Below, one piece after another: positions 14,936 through 22,425 of a stretch of 22,913 nucleotides of DNA. The DNA is taken from contig CAKPGD010000015.1 in the NCBI GenBank assembly GCA_934154515.1, forward strand, positions 1 to 22,913, read 5' to 3'. This stretch comes from an uncultured Clostridia bacterium (GTDB taxonomy: Bacteria > Bacillota > Clostridia > TANB77 > CAG-508). The notes beneath the pieces were generated by a model. That model did not search any database, had not been told where the DNA came from, and saw only the letters and a program-made list of their open reading frames with translations. The translations under genes and the position numbers were made by a program. Numbering within the stretch: position 1 is the stretch's first letter; every line of letters begins with the position of its first letter.

Positions 14936-14969
14936 CAACAGCCAAACGAGATTGACTGTTGCTTTTTTT
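14936..14969. terminator. bidirectional terminator between dut and porB
   Basis: CAACAG (14936-14941) pairs with CTGTTG (14956-14961), and CAA/TTG continue the stem past one C-A mismatch; the loop is ACGAGA. Seven T follow on the plus strand. On the minus strand the arm is followed by TTTTTT. It serves the convergent dut and por transcripts. Confidence 0.8.
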
Positions 14970-15081
14970 ATTTGCTTTCTTATTGTTTTTTTATGTTGTT
15001 TCATTGTATATTTTTATTGTATATTTTTTTACTTTAATTTTTATTTACTTATTAAATGAGTTGCATTTCATTTATTTTTAT

Positions 15082-16044
15082 TTATTCTTTTGCTACATTA
15101 TTTGTTAATTCTTCCATTCTTAAAAGCTCTTCCCAGCGTTTATCAACTTCAGCTTGGAACTCTTGTAGCATCCACTCATTTCCAGGTTTAAACATATGAT
15201 TAAAACGTCTTTGAGGTCTTAAAAATTCTTCTATTGGAAGTTTTTTTGCAGGTTTATAAGTAATCTTATAAACACCATTTACAACTTCATATAATGGCCA
15301 ATAACATGTATCAACAGCAAGTTTGTTCATTTTCATAAGGTCATCTGTTGAATATCCCCATCCACGAGGACAAGGAGATAATACATTTAAAAATGTTGGT
15401 CCTTCTGTATATATTGCCTTTTCAGATTTTTCATATAAATCTTTAAAATTCATAATTGCAGCAGTTTGTGCAACATAAGGTAAATGATGTGAAGCCATAA
15501 CTTCTGTTAAATCTTTTCTAACTTGCATTTTACCAGGAATTACTTCTCCAGCAGGAGATGTAGTTGTGTCTGCAAAATGTGGTGTTGCAGAAGAACGTTG
15601 AATACCAGTATTCATGTATGCTCCATTATCATAACATACATAAGTCATGTCATGACCTCTTTCCATAGCACCAGATAAACTTTGAAGACCTATATCATAG
15701 GTTCCGCCATCTCCACCAAAAGTAATAAATTTAAAATGTTCATTTTCTGGTAATTTTCCTTGTCTTAACATTGCTTTATATGCAGCTTCTACACCTGAAC
15801 AAGTTGCAGCAGCACATTCAAAAGCTGTATGAATATAAGAACAAGCCCAAGAATTATAAGGATATATACAAGTAGAAACTTCCATACATCCAGTAGCATT
15901 TGAAACTACAGCATGGTCACCTTCTTTTAAAGCTCTCATTACCATTCTAGCAACTACTGGAGCTCCACAACCAGCACACATTCTATGTCCTGCTGTAAAA
16001 TATGAAGGTTTATTTGCAACAACTTCTTTTAAATTATATGCCAT
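15082..16044 (-). CDS. porB: pyruvate/2-oxoacid:ferredoxin oxidoreductase beta subunit
   Basis: The 320-aa subunit binds thiamine diphosphate and one [4Fe-4S] cluster. It is the catalytic half of the enzyme that decarboxylates a 2-oxoacid (pyruvate most likely) to acyl-CoA and reduces ferredoxin. Cluster cysteines are Cys23 and Cys26 (MCAGCGAP), Cys53 (TGCMEV) and Cys225 (SPCPRGW). The TPP motif starts GGDGGTYDIG (110-119) and ends at DNGAYMNTG (139-147). The stretch SSATPHFADTTTSPAG (151-166) is typical of PorB. Its ATG overlaps the porA stop by one base (TAATG), with AGAGGTGA upstream inside porA, so translation is probably coupled. It is the last gene of porGDAB. Confidence 0.94.
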   Translation of the reverse strand: MAYNLKEVVANKPSYFTAGHRMCAGCGAPVVARMVMRALKEGDHAVVSNATGCMEVSTCIYPYNSWACSYIHTAFECAAATCSGVEAAYKAMLRQGKLPENEHFKFITFGGDGGTYDIGLQSLSGAMERGHDMTYVCYDNGAYMNTGIQRSSATPHFADTTTSPAGEVIPGKMQVRKDLTEVMASHHLPYVAQTAAIMNFKDLYEKSEKAIYTEGPTFLNVLSPCPRGWGYSTDDLMKMNKLAVDTCYWPLYEVVNGVYKITYKPAKKLPIEEFLRPQRRFNHMFKPGNEWMLQEFQAEVDKRWEELLRMEELTNNVAKE

Positions 16045-17234
16045 TATTTATCACCTCTCTTTAATCCAAAATAACGATAAGGGTTATCTATTTTTCCAGT
16101 TTTAACAATTTCTTGTAAATCATTAAATACACCTTCAATGTCTTTAGAAGTAGTATCTCTTCCACCAATACCATAAACATAATTTACAGTAGGTACATTT
16201 ACATTATTTACATACATACCAGAAGTAATATCTGTAAATAATGCACCACCACAGGCATTAAGTGAATCACATTTATCTAATACGGCAATTGCTTTTATAT
16301 GTGCAAGTGCTTTTGAAATTTCTTCAGCAGGGAAAGGTCTATAAACTCTTATTTTTAATAAACCTGCTTTAATTCCTTTTTCTCTTAATTCATCTACAAC
16401 AACTTTTGTAGTTCCTGCAGTTGAGTTCATACATACAATTGCTACATCTGCATCATCTAGTTTATATTCTTCAAATAAAGAATAACTTCTACCTGTTAAT
16501 TTTTCAAAGTCCTTAGCAACTTCTAAAATAACATTTTTGGCAGCACGCATAGCGTTTGCTTCTTGATATTTATGCTCAAATAAATATGCTTGTAAATCCA
16601 TAGGACCAACAGAGATAGGCTCTTTAGCATTTAATAAATAATGCTCAGGTTTGTATTCTCCTATAAATTCTTTTACTTTTTCATCTTCTATAAGTTCTAT
16701 ATTTTCAATAGAATGAGATGTTATAAATCCATCTTGACATATAGTAAGTGGAAGCATTACATCTTTATGTTCAGCGATTCTATGAGCCATAATTAAGTTG
16801 TCGTAAGCTTCTTGATTATTTTCTGAAAATAACATTATCCATCCACTATCTCTAATTGCCATTGCATCAGAATGATCATTGTGTATGTTTAAAGGTCCAG
16901 ATATTGCTCTATTAACTAAAGGCATAACAATAGGTAGTCTTAAAGAAGAAGCAATTTGAACCATTTCCCACATAAGTGCTAAACCGTTTGAAGATGTTGC
17001 AGTCATAGCTCTAGCACCTGCAGCTTCTGCACCAATACAAGCACTCATAGCACTGTGTTCACTTTCAACTGTGACAAATTCTGTGTCTACTGTACCATTA
17101 CTTACAAAAGTTGAAAAATATTGTGGAATTTCAGTAGATGGTGTAATAGGGAAGGCAGCAACTACATCTGGGTTAATTTGTTTCATACCAATTGCTGTTG
17201 CTTCGTTTCCACTTAAACGTTCACGTATACTCAT
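16044..17234 (-). CDS. porA: pyruvate/2-oxoacid:ferredoxin oxidoreductase alpha subunit
   Basis: The 396-aa subunit forms the active site with PorB. The substrate-contact motif PITPSTEI (29-36) includes Thr31. ESEHSAMSACIGAEAAGARA (57-76) holds the Glu that activates TPP. KIRVYRPFP (294-302) and the late GIGGRD (355-360) are typical of PorA. The domain order fits the archaeal-type split enzyme and not the single long chain of many clostridia. It starts two bases after the porD stop with GGAGAA upstream. Closely related enzymes act on branched 2-oxoacids, so pyruvate is likely but not proven. Confidence 0.94.
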   Translation of the reverse strand: MSIRERLSGNEATAIGMKQINPDVVAAFPITPSTEIPQYFSTFVSNGTVDTEFVTVESEHSAMSACIGAEAAGARAMTATSSNGLALMWEMVQIASSLRLPIVMPLVNRAISGPLNIHNDHSDAMAIRDSGWIMLFSENNQEAYDNLIMAHRIAEHKDVMLPLTICQDGFITSHSIENIELIEDEKVKEFIGEYKPEHYLLNAKEPISVGPMDLQAYLFEHKYQEANAMRAAKNVILEVAKDFEKLTGRSYSLFEEYKLDDADVAIVCMNSTAGTTKVVVDELREKGIKAGLLKIRVYRPFPAEEISKALAHIKAIAVLDKCDSLNACGGALFTDITSGMYVNNVNVPTVNYVYGIGGRDTTSKDIEGVFNDLQEIVKTGKIDNPYRYFGLKRGDK

Positions 17235-17236
17235 AA

Positions 17237-17545
17237 TTAATTCTCCTTTCCTTCTTCTTTCATTTCAATTGCAGCAAAAGGGCATACTTTAGCACAAACG
17301 CCACAACCTTTACAAAAGTCATAATCAAAGTCTTTTCTTTTTTGATCCTTTCCAACAGGAATTGCATCTTCAGGGCAAACAGGGAAGCAAAGTCCACATT
17401 GTTTACATTTTTCTTCTATATAAATTGGCTTTACACTTCTCCAGTCACCAGTTTTAAATTCTACAGAATTTCCAGCTTCGTAAATTGTTCCGCCTGGAGT
17501 TAATTCTTCATATGTTGAATTTTTATTTATTTTAACTGACATCAT
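17237..17545 (-). CDS. porD: pyruvate/2-oxoacid:ferredoxin oxidoreductase delta (ferredoxin-like) subunit
   Basis: The 102-aa protein carries two [4Fe-4S] motifs, C47KQCGLCFPVC57 and C78KGCGVCAKVC88, each with the usual following Pro. It passes electrons from the PorB cluster to external ferredoxin. The N-terminal 45 residues (ELTPGGTIYEAGNSVEFKTG) match the delta-subunit extension. AAGGAGG is followed by two consecutive ATG codons; either could be used. It lies 8 bases after porG and 2 before porA. Confidence 0.94.
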   Translation of the reverse strand: MMSVKINKNSTYEELTPGGTIYEAGNSVEFKTGDWRSVKPIYIEEKCKQCGLCFPVCPEDAIPVGKDQKRKDFDYDFCKGCGVCAKVCPFAAIEMKEEGKEN

Positions 17546-17553
17546 AATCCTCC

Positions 17554-18135
17554 TTAGTCTACTAATTTAATTTCTTTTAATGCAAGTTCTAGTGCTTTCA
17601 TATTTCCATCAATAACATCAGGTTTTTTAGCAAACTTATGCTTAAAAGAACCTTTCATAGCATTTAAAAATTCTTCTTCACTCATAATATTTGAAACTTT
17701 AACAATAGCTGCAAGCATAGGAGTATTAGGAAAATACTTACCTAAAGCTTCTTCAGAAATTTTCCTTGCATCAATTGTATAAATTTTTCCAGTATATCCG
17801 TTTAAAGATTTTTTTAATTCTTCGCCACTTTTTGTAGTGTTTATAATAATTGCACCATTTTCTTTTAAACCAGATGTAACATATACGGATTCAAGAAGTG
17901 TATCATCTACAACTATAACGTAATTTGGTTCATAAATATTGCTGTGAAGTCTTATAGGCGTAGTACTTATACGATTATAAGCTGTAATTGGTGCACCCAT
18001 TCTTTCAGGTCCATATTCTGGAAAACCTTGAATATATTTTCCAGTATTAAAGGCAGCATCTGCAAGTAACAAAGAAGCTGTTTTAGCACCTTGTCCACCA
18101 CGACCATGCCATCTAATTTCTATTATATTATCCAT
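17554..18135 (-). CDS. porG: pyruvate/2-oxoacid:ferredoxin oxidoreductase gamma subunit
   Basis: The 193-aa subunit completes the heterotetramer. It shows the family start IRWHGRGGQGAKTASLLLADA (8-28), FPEYGPERMGAPITAYNRIS (38-57) and VIVVDDTLLE (73-82), and it contributes to coenzyme A binding. It is the first gene of porGDAB, 32 bases downstream of the predicted transcription start, with AAAGGAA as ribosome binding site. Confidence 0.94.
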   Translation of the reverse strand: MDNIIEIRWHGRGGQGAKTASLLLADAAFNTGKYIQGFPEYGPERMGAPITAYNRISTTPIRLHSNIYEPNYVIVVDDTLLESVYVTSGLKENGAIIINTTKSGEELKKSLNGYTGKIYTIDARKISEEALGKYFPNTPMLAAIVKVSNIMSEEEFLNAMKGSFKHKFAKKPDVIDGNMKALELALKEIKLVD

Positions 18136-18173
18136 GTTATCATTCCTTTCATTTGGGATAAAATTATATGCTT

Positions 18174-18202
18174 AGTATATGACGAAATAAGTGTAAAGTC
18201 AA
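18174..18202 (-). promoter_or_regulatory. sigma-A promoter of porGDAB
   Basis: On the minus strand TTGACT (18197-18202) and TATACT (18174-18179) are exactly 17 bases apart. A start near 18167 is predicted. Both elements match consensus at five of six positions. Confidence 0.7.
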
Positions 18203-18299
18203 GGAAAAATAAAGAAAATGATAATGAAAAAAATAAAGAGAATGATAAACGAAAATATTTTAAAAATCTTTTTACAAAATGAAGGACAAATAAAATATA

Positions 18300-18325
18300 A
18301 AATTATTCAACAAAATGAATAATTT
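18300..18325 (+). other. perfect inverted repeat upstream of cca
   Basis: AAATTATTCA (18300-18309) and TGAATAATTT (18316-18325) form a 10-bp stem with a 6-base loop, two bases upstream of the cca -35. Without a T tract a terminator is unlikely. Its position suits an operator. Confidence 0.4.
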
Positions 18326-18327
18326 CC

Positions 18328-18357
18328 TTGATAATAATATTGAATTTGTGGTAAAAT
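18328..18357 (+). promoter_or_regulatory. extended -10 promoter of cca
   Basis: TTGATA (18328-18333) and TAAAAT (18352-18357) are 18 bases apart, with TG one base before the -10. The predicted start near 18364 leaves a leader of about 13 bases that still contains the AAAAGAGG ribosome binding site. Confidence 0.55.
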
Positions 18358-18376
18358 AGCATAGAAAAGAGGTAAT

Positions 18377-19618
18377 ATGGAAATTTTAGAGATAGCAAAA
18401 GAAATAAAAGAGAAAAACGGAAATTTGTATCTAGTAGGTGGAGCTGTAAGAGATAAATTATTAGGAAAAAAGAAACATGACGAAGATTACTGTGTTACAG
18501 GAATAAGTGATGAAGAATTTATAGAAATGTTTCCTAAGGCACATATTAGAGGAAAATCATTTTCAGTATATGATATGGATGGCAAAGAGTTTGCAATGGC
18601 AAGAAGAGAAAAGAAAATAGGAAAAGGGCATAAACAATTCGAAATAGAAACTGGAAAAGATATAACTATTGAAGAAGATTTAAAAAGAAGAGATATAACA
18701 ATAAATTCAATTGCAGAAGAAGTCCTTACAGGAGAAATAATAGATCCTTATAATGGAAGAGAAGACATAAAAAATAAGATAATAAGAGCAACATCAGACA
18801 AATTTAAAGACGACCCTTTAAGAGTATATAGAGTAGCAAGATTTGCTGCTACATTAGAATTCGAAGTAGATAAAAAAACAATAAAAATGATGAAAGGTTT
18901 AAAAGAAGAACTAACTACATTATCAAAAGAAAGGGTATTTACAGAATTTAAAAAAGCATTAGGGGCAAAGAAACCATCAATATTCTTTAATGTATTAAGA
19001 GAGGCAGATGTGTTAGATATTCATTTTAAAGAAATATATGACTTAATAGGAAGCACACAACCAATAAAATATCATCCAGAAGGAGATAGCTATAATCACA
19101 CAATGATAGTGTTAGACCACAGTACAGAATTTACAAATAATTTGGAAATAAGGTATTCAGCATTAGTGCATGACATAGGAAAGGGAATAACGCCAAAGGA
19201 AATGTTACCACATCATTATGGACATGATAAAAATGGAGTAAAATTAGTAGAAAGTTTATCTAACAGAATTGGAACTCCAAATTCATGGAAAAAATGTGGA
19301 AAAGTTTCTGCAAGAGAGCATATGAGAGGTGGTGCTTTCAATAAAATGACACCAGCTAAACAAGTAGATTTTATAGAAAGAGTTAATAAATCTATGCTTG
19401 GATTAGATGGAATGAAAATAGTAGTAACCTGCGATAGATGGAGAACAGAAAAAATTCCAAAAGATATAGTATTTGATGTTATAGGAAAGAAAATATTAAA
19501 AGAAGTTAATGGTGATGACATAAAAAAAGAACTTGATATTAAAGATGATAAATTAATAGGAAGTTTATTAAGAAGCAGAAGAATAAAGTTAATAAAAAGC
19601 ATTGAAAATAAATCTTAA
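18377..19618 (+). CDS. cca: CCA-adding tRNA nucleotidyltransferase with HD domain
   Basis: The enzyme adds or repairs the 3'-CCA of tRNAs without a template. The class II nucleotidyltransferase head shows LYLVGGAVRDKLLGK (17-31), the metal-binding Asp35 and Asp37 in HDEDY, and the base-recognition region with EEDLKRRDITINSIA (99-113). DDPLRVYRVARFAA (145-158) is the neck helix. The C-terminal HD phosphohydrolase part has NHTM (240-243), LVHDIGKG (263-270), HHYGHD (279-284) and EH (314-315). At 413 residues it resembles the E. coli-type enzyme with an active HD domain. AGAGG sets the ATG. A small pilin-like gene follows on the same transcript. Confidence 0.94.
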   Translation: MEILEIAKEIKEKNGNLYLVGGAVRDKLLGKKKHDEDYCVTGISDEEFIEMFPKAHIRGKSFSVYDMDGKEFAMARREKKIGKGHKQFEIETGKDITIEEDLKRRDITINSIAEEVLTGEIIDPYNGREDIKNKIIRATSDKFKDDPLRVYRVARFAATLEFEVDKKTIKMMKGLKEELTTLSKERVFTEFKKALGAKKPSIFFNVLREADVLDIHFKEIYDLIGSTQPIKYHPEGDSYNHTMIVLDHSTEFTNNLEIRYSALVHDIGKGITPKEMLPHHYGHDKNGVKLVESLSNRIGTPNSWKKCGKVSAREHMRGGAFNKMTPAKQVDFIERVNKSMLGLDGMKIVVTCDRWRTEKIPKDIVFDVIGKKILKEVNGDDIKKELDIKDDKLIGSLLRSRRIKLIKSIENKS

Positions 19619-19662
19619 TTAATCTTAGCTAACATTAAATTAGGTGGAAGGATAGAATACAA

Positions 19663-19908
19663 ATGGAAAAATGTAGAGAAAAAGTATTAAAAAGTGAAAA
19701 TGGTGCTGTTACAATATTAGTATTAATAACAATACTTACTTTTGTTTTGGTTTTATTAGGAGGATATTTAACAGTAACAACGTTAAGAAAATCTCAAATA
19801 GAAAGTGATATAAGAATTCAAAATATATATTCGAAAGGCGTAGAAAATGTAGACGAAGTTTATGATGAGATTTTAGAAAATAGAGTATTACAAAATAAAG
19901 AAAAGTAA
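19663..19908 (+). CDS. small pilin-like membrane protein, not in the pilus operon
   Basis: The 81-aa product has a charged leader (MEKCREKVLKSENG) followed by AVTILVLITILTFVLVLLGG. This resembles a class III signal with possible cleavage after Gly14. The remaining 45 residues are a polar, probably helical tail. There is no Glu at mature position 5. AAGGA ten bases upstream supports the ATG. It begins 44 bases after cca and is followed by a terminator, so it is probably co-transcribed with cca. It may be an accessory pilin or simply a small membrane protein. Confidence 0.65.
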   Translation: MEKCREKVLKSENGAVTILVLITILTFVLVLLGGYLTVTTLRKSQIESDIRIQNIYSKGVENVDEVYDEILENRVLQNKEK

Positions 19909-19917
19909 ATAAAAGAA

Positions 19918-19951
19918 AACGGATAGAGATTTAATTCTATCCGTTATTTTT
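19918..19951. terminator. bidirectional intrinsic terminator
   Basis: AACGGATAGA (19918-19927) pairs perfectly with TCTATCCGTT (19936-19945), loop 8 bases, followed by ATTTTTCTTC on plus. On the minus strand the stem is followed by a TTTTCTTTTATTT stretch. It ends the cca transcript and the convergent 115-aa gene, whose stop codon lies in the stem. Confidence 0.85.
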
Positions 19952-20291
19952 CTTCAGGTTCTTTGCCTTCTAATTTAACATTTTTAGAAATATCATTTTG
20001 TAAACTCTTAGTAATATTTTTTTTAGTTACTGAGTTGTTATTAGAAGGTTCTATTGATTCAATCTTTTTTTTTATGCGATTAACTTTTGGTGCATTAGCA
20101 AATAATGAAAATCTTTTTTGTTCTTGTTCTTGTTCAATATTTTTTAATACTTGAGCAGTATGAGAAAGTTCCTCATTATTACTTTTTATATATAAATCGT
20201 AGCCTTCATTATTTTCGTCTACACTTAATAATATTCCTAATGTTTCTTTAAAATTTTCAAAACCCGATTTTAAGTTTTGTACTATTTTCAT
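19944..20291 (-). CDS. unrecognised charged 115-aa protein
   Basis: I do not recognise a family. The protein starts MKIVQNLKSGFENFKETLGILLSV. It has no membrane helix or signal, contains a Glu/Gln-rich stretch (NIEQEQEQKRF), and ends in a polar Lys/Glu/Asn-rich tail that is probably disordered. The opening 25 residues look amphipathic. It is monocistronic with a promoter at 20351-20379 and a terminator overlapping its stop. Its ribosome binding site is nearly perfect but 30 bases from the ATG, with a hairpin between them. Confidence 0.72.
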   Translation of the reverse strand: MKIVQNLKSGFENFKETLGILLSVDENNEGYDLYIKSNNEELSHTAQVLKNIEQEQEQKRFSLFANAPKVNRIKKKIESIEPSNNNSVTKKNITKSLQNDISKNVKLEGKEPEEK

Positions 20292-20295
20292 AATT

Positions 20296-20328
20296 ATCTT
20301 AACAACTAGTTAAGATATTCACCTCCTT
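20296..20328 (-). promoter_or_regulatory. ribosome binding site with a hairpin spacer
   Basis: On the minus strand AAGGAGGTGA (20328 to 20319) is followed by the stem ATCTTAAC/GTTAAGAT (20296-20303 with 20309-20316), loop of 5. Four bases later comes the ATG at 20291. The GGAGG core is 30 bases from the ATG in linear sequence. Folding the 21-base hairpin leaves 9. Confidence 0.65.
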
Positions 20329-20350
20329 AGGTTCTATATAACATAAATTT

Positions 20351-20379
20351 ATACTAGCATAAATATTATAAAAAATCAA
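20351..20379 (-). promoter_or_regulatory. extended -10 promoter of the 115-aa gene
   Basis: On the minus strand TTGATT (20374-20379) and TAGTAT (20351-20356) are 17 bases apart, with TGC directly before the -10. The predicted start is near 20344. Confidence 0.45.
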
Positions 20380-20481
20380 GAAAAATAAACAAAAAAGTTT
20401 AATAAATTTTATGTTTTTTCTGGAAAATGCTGTAAAAGTATAAAAAATAGTTAAAGCGTAAAAAATGTATGTTAAAAGTTA

Positions 20482-20510
20482 TTGCATATTAGAGTGATAT
20501 GGAATAAAAT
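20482..20510 (+). promoter_or_regulatory. promoter of the DUF6514-like gene
   Basis: TTGCAT (20482-20487) and TAAAAT (20505-20510) are 17 bases apart, giving a start near 20517 and a leader of about 32 bases with the GGGGGG ribosome binding site. Confidence 0.5.
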
Positions 20511-20548
20511 AAAAGAATATTATGTTTTTAAGGGGGGCATTTAAACTA

Positions 20549-20821
20549 ATGAAAAATTTATATGGAATAGTAAAGGTAAGTAAATTTTTTCCAGAAGAAG
20601 AGATACACATAGAAAAACACATTAAATATTATAAATTAGAAGGAAAAAAATTTGGAATAAGAATAGTAGAAAGAGATAGAATGAAAAGAGAAAAAATAGA
20701 AATAGAAAATATTACAGATAATGAAGAGAAAATAGATAAAGTTCTAACAGAACTAGTTGTAAAAGAAATAAGACCGCAAGCATCTGACGTAATAGAAGAT
20801 TTAATAAAAATATATGTATAA
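20549..20821 (+). CDS. small DUF6514-like protein
   Basis: The 90-aa protein reads MKNLYGIVKVSKFFP, then YYKLEGKKFGIRIVERD, and ends VIEDLIKIYV. A strand pair carrying F/Y-G-I followed by a helix and a closing xxDVIEDxI resembles the clostridial DUF6514 family, whose function is unknown. I recall this from pattern only. The start at 20549 is chosen because AAGGGGGG (20530-20537) lies 11 bases before it. An in-frame ATG at 20522 lies upstream of that site, so its extra nine residues are unlikely. Confidence 0.7.
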   Translation: MKNLYGIVKVSKFFPEEEIHIEKHIKYYKLEGKKFGIRIVERDRMKREKIEIENITDNEEKIDKVLTELVVKEIRPQASDVIEDLIKIYV

Positions 20822-20858
20822 AATGAACGTAGAGTATTAGCATACTCTACGTTCATTT
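20821..20858. terminator. 17-bp bidirectional hairpin terminator
   Basis: AAATGAACGTAGAGTAT (20821-20837) pairs perfectly with 20842-20858 around a TAGC loop. On plus it is followed by CTATTATCTTTTT. On minus the 3' arm ends in TTT followed by TATAC. It sits between convergent genes and includes the last codons of the minus-strand gene. Confidence 0.75.
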
Positions 20859-21070
20859 CTATTATCTTTTTGTTGCTCGCTACAAAGTTTTTCAAATTCT
20901 TTACATTTAATTTTATATTCTAATTGTTGAGTAAGAAATTTATAGTAAGCATAACCTTGTTCGTATTGTGCCATAGGATTAAAATCGGCATATTGAGTAT
21001 CCATATTATCCATGCCACAATAAGGAGAATAACCACCATAGAATCCGTTAAAATCTGTATTTTTATCCAT
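20837..21070 (-). CDS. unrecognised Tyr/Asp-rich 77-aa protein downstream of ylbJ
   Basis: The N-terminal half is rich in Tyr, Gly, Asp and Met (FYGGYSPYCGMDNMDTQYAD). The second half is a charged helix (YYKFLTQQLEYKIKCKEFEKLC). It has no membrane helix or signal and contains four cysteines, one at the C terminus. AGAGGAGGT with ideal spacing gives the ATG. It follows ylbJ by 43 bases on the same strand, so it may be co-expressed during sporulation. The composition recalls spore coat or coat-associated proteins, but this is only a guess. Confidence 0.75.
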   Translation of the reverse strand: MDKNTDFNGFYGGYSPYCGMDNMDTQYADFNPMAQYEQGYAYYKFLTQQLEYKIKCKEFEKLCSEQQKDNRNERRVC

Positions 21071-21113
21071 ACAATACCTCCTCTAAAAAATAATTTTAAT
21101 ATTTAACTTTTGT

Positions 21114-22229
21114 TTATAAATTTAAATTAAAAATAGGAAAGTAGCTAATAAAAATATATGTGTACAATGCAGCAAATATGCCGTGAAGTAATTTCCCTAT
21201 AATATATGGTTTTATTGAAATATCTGTTTTTGAAGTAATGCTAAGTACCTGAAGAAGTATTGAAAATCCACCAAAACCTAACAAAAAAGCAGAAACAATA
21301 ATATTAGTAGAAATACTTTTACAAGGAATTATAGAAATTTGTTTTACGCCGTTTGTAAGCTCTATTATTCCAGATATAAATCCAGAAGAAAAAGCAAAAT
21401 TATTAATTCCTAGAAAATTAAACAAAGGTTGTAGAATATTCGAAAAAATATTAAGTAATCCACTATTTTGTAAAATAGATAAAATAACACTAAACAAAAC
21501 TATAAATCCACCTATCATAAGAATAGTGCTAGTAGCAGAAGTAATAGATTTTGCAAGTACCTCACCTAAATTTGAAAAAGTAACATTCTTGCTAGAAAAA
21601 TTTGAAGTATATGTTTTTTTGGAAGAATAATCTTTTTTATTAGAATAGGGTTTATTAGAATAAGATTTATCATAATAAGAACTATTCTTCCAAAATCTAA
21701 AAATAAAGCCAACTGTAAGACAAGCAAGAAGGTGAGTAATAAAAAGGAGAAAGCCAATAAGAGAGTTATAATAAAGGCTTATACCAACAGTTCCAATAAT
21801 AAATAAAGGACCAGAATTATTAGTAAAAGCAAGAAGTCTCTCACACTCCTCTTTATTACATATGCCATTTTCTCTAAAGTTAGTAACAATTTTTGCACCA
21901 ATAGGATAACCACTAATAATTCCCATAAGCAAAGCAAAAGAACCTTCGCCGGGAACATTAAAAATAAACCTCATAACAGGATTTAAAAACTTCCCTAATT
22001 TTTGTATTACATTTGTATAACCTAAAAGCTCAGTTGCAATAAAAAAAGGAAACAAAGAAGGAATAACATTGTTAGCCCATAAAAGAAGTCCAGATTTAGT
22101 TGCAGATAGATTACTTTTTGAAAAAATAACTAAGCAAATAGTAAAAGCACAAAATATAAAAGGAAGGATGTTCTTCTTTAGTGAAAGTAGTATAAATTTA
22201 GGATTTTTAGTAATAGAAAGCGTTTTCAT
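21114..22229 (-). CDS. ylbJ: YlbJ-type sporulation integral membrane protein
   Basis: The 371-aa polytopic protein has two nucleoside-recognition/Gate-type halves. Signatures of YlbJ are present: LLLWANNVIPSLFPFFIATE (48-67), ISGYPIGAKIV (105-115), FTNNSGPLFIIGTVGI (135-150), and in the second half SSGFISGIIELTNGVKQIS (281-299). YlbJ in Bacillus subtilis is a mother-cell, sigma-E-dependent protein needed for heat-resistant spores, and its transport role is not settled. Residues 182-216 between the halves form a hydrophilic Tyr/Ser/Asn/Lys repeat linker (YSNKPYSNKKDYSSKK). TAAGGAG precedes the ATG. I could not identify a sigma-E promoter upstream with confidence. Confidence 0.9.
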   Translation of the reverse strand: MKTLSITKNPKFILLSLKKNILPFIFCAFTICLVIFSKSNLSATKSGLLLWANNVIPSLFPFFIATELLGYTNVIQKLGKFLNPVMRFIFNVPGEGSFALLMGIISGYPIGAKIVTNFRENGICNKEECERLLAFTNNSGPLFIIGTVGISLYYNSLIGFLLFITHLLACLTVGFIFRFWKNSSYYDKSYSNKPYSNKKDYSSKKTYTSNFSSKNVTFSNLGEVLAKSITSATSTILMIGGFIVLFSVILSILQNSGLLNIFSNILQPLFNFLGINNFAFSSGFISGIIELTNGVKQISIIPCKSISTNIIVSAFLLGFGGFSILLQVLSITSKTDISIKPYIIGKLLHGIFAALYTYIFISYFPIFNLNL

Positions 22230-22360
22230 ATAACTCCTTATAAATAAAAATAGTTCTTATTTTATAAATATTACAATTGTAAAAAAAATATCACAATAAA
22301 TTACAAACCTATTACAATGTTACAACAAAATTAACTTTAGATTACATTAATAAAAATCTA

Positions 22361-22389
22361 TTGAAAATAGATTTTAAATAAGATAAAAT
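22361..22389 (+). promoter_or_regulatory. promoter-like pair with no gene downstream
   Basis: TTGAAA (22361-22366) and TAAAAT (22384-22389) are 17 bases apart. The -35 lies in the loop and arm of a hairpin (22353-22361 with 22367-22375). No ORF follows before the terminator-like hairpin at 22617. Confidence 0.35.
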
Positions 22390-22425
22390 ATAATAGTCGT
22401 TTGAATTAACAGGAAAATGATAAAT

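Noticed and set aside
18091..18282. 63-codon plus-strand frame across the porG start and promoter
   Set aside because: It overlaps porG antisense and the por promoter, and has no ribosome binding site or recognisable content.
18300..18325. Terminator upstream of cca
   Set aside because: The hairpin is purely local, has no T tract, and no plus-strand gene ends before it.
20522..20548. Upstream ATG for the DUF6514-like protein
   Set aside because: The ribosome binding site GGGGGG lies downstream of this ATG and fits the ATG at 20549.
22353..22375. Minus-strand terminator at the 9-bp hairpin
   Set aside because: It has a T-rich tail on minus, but no minus-strand gene lies to its right within the window.
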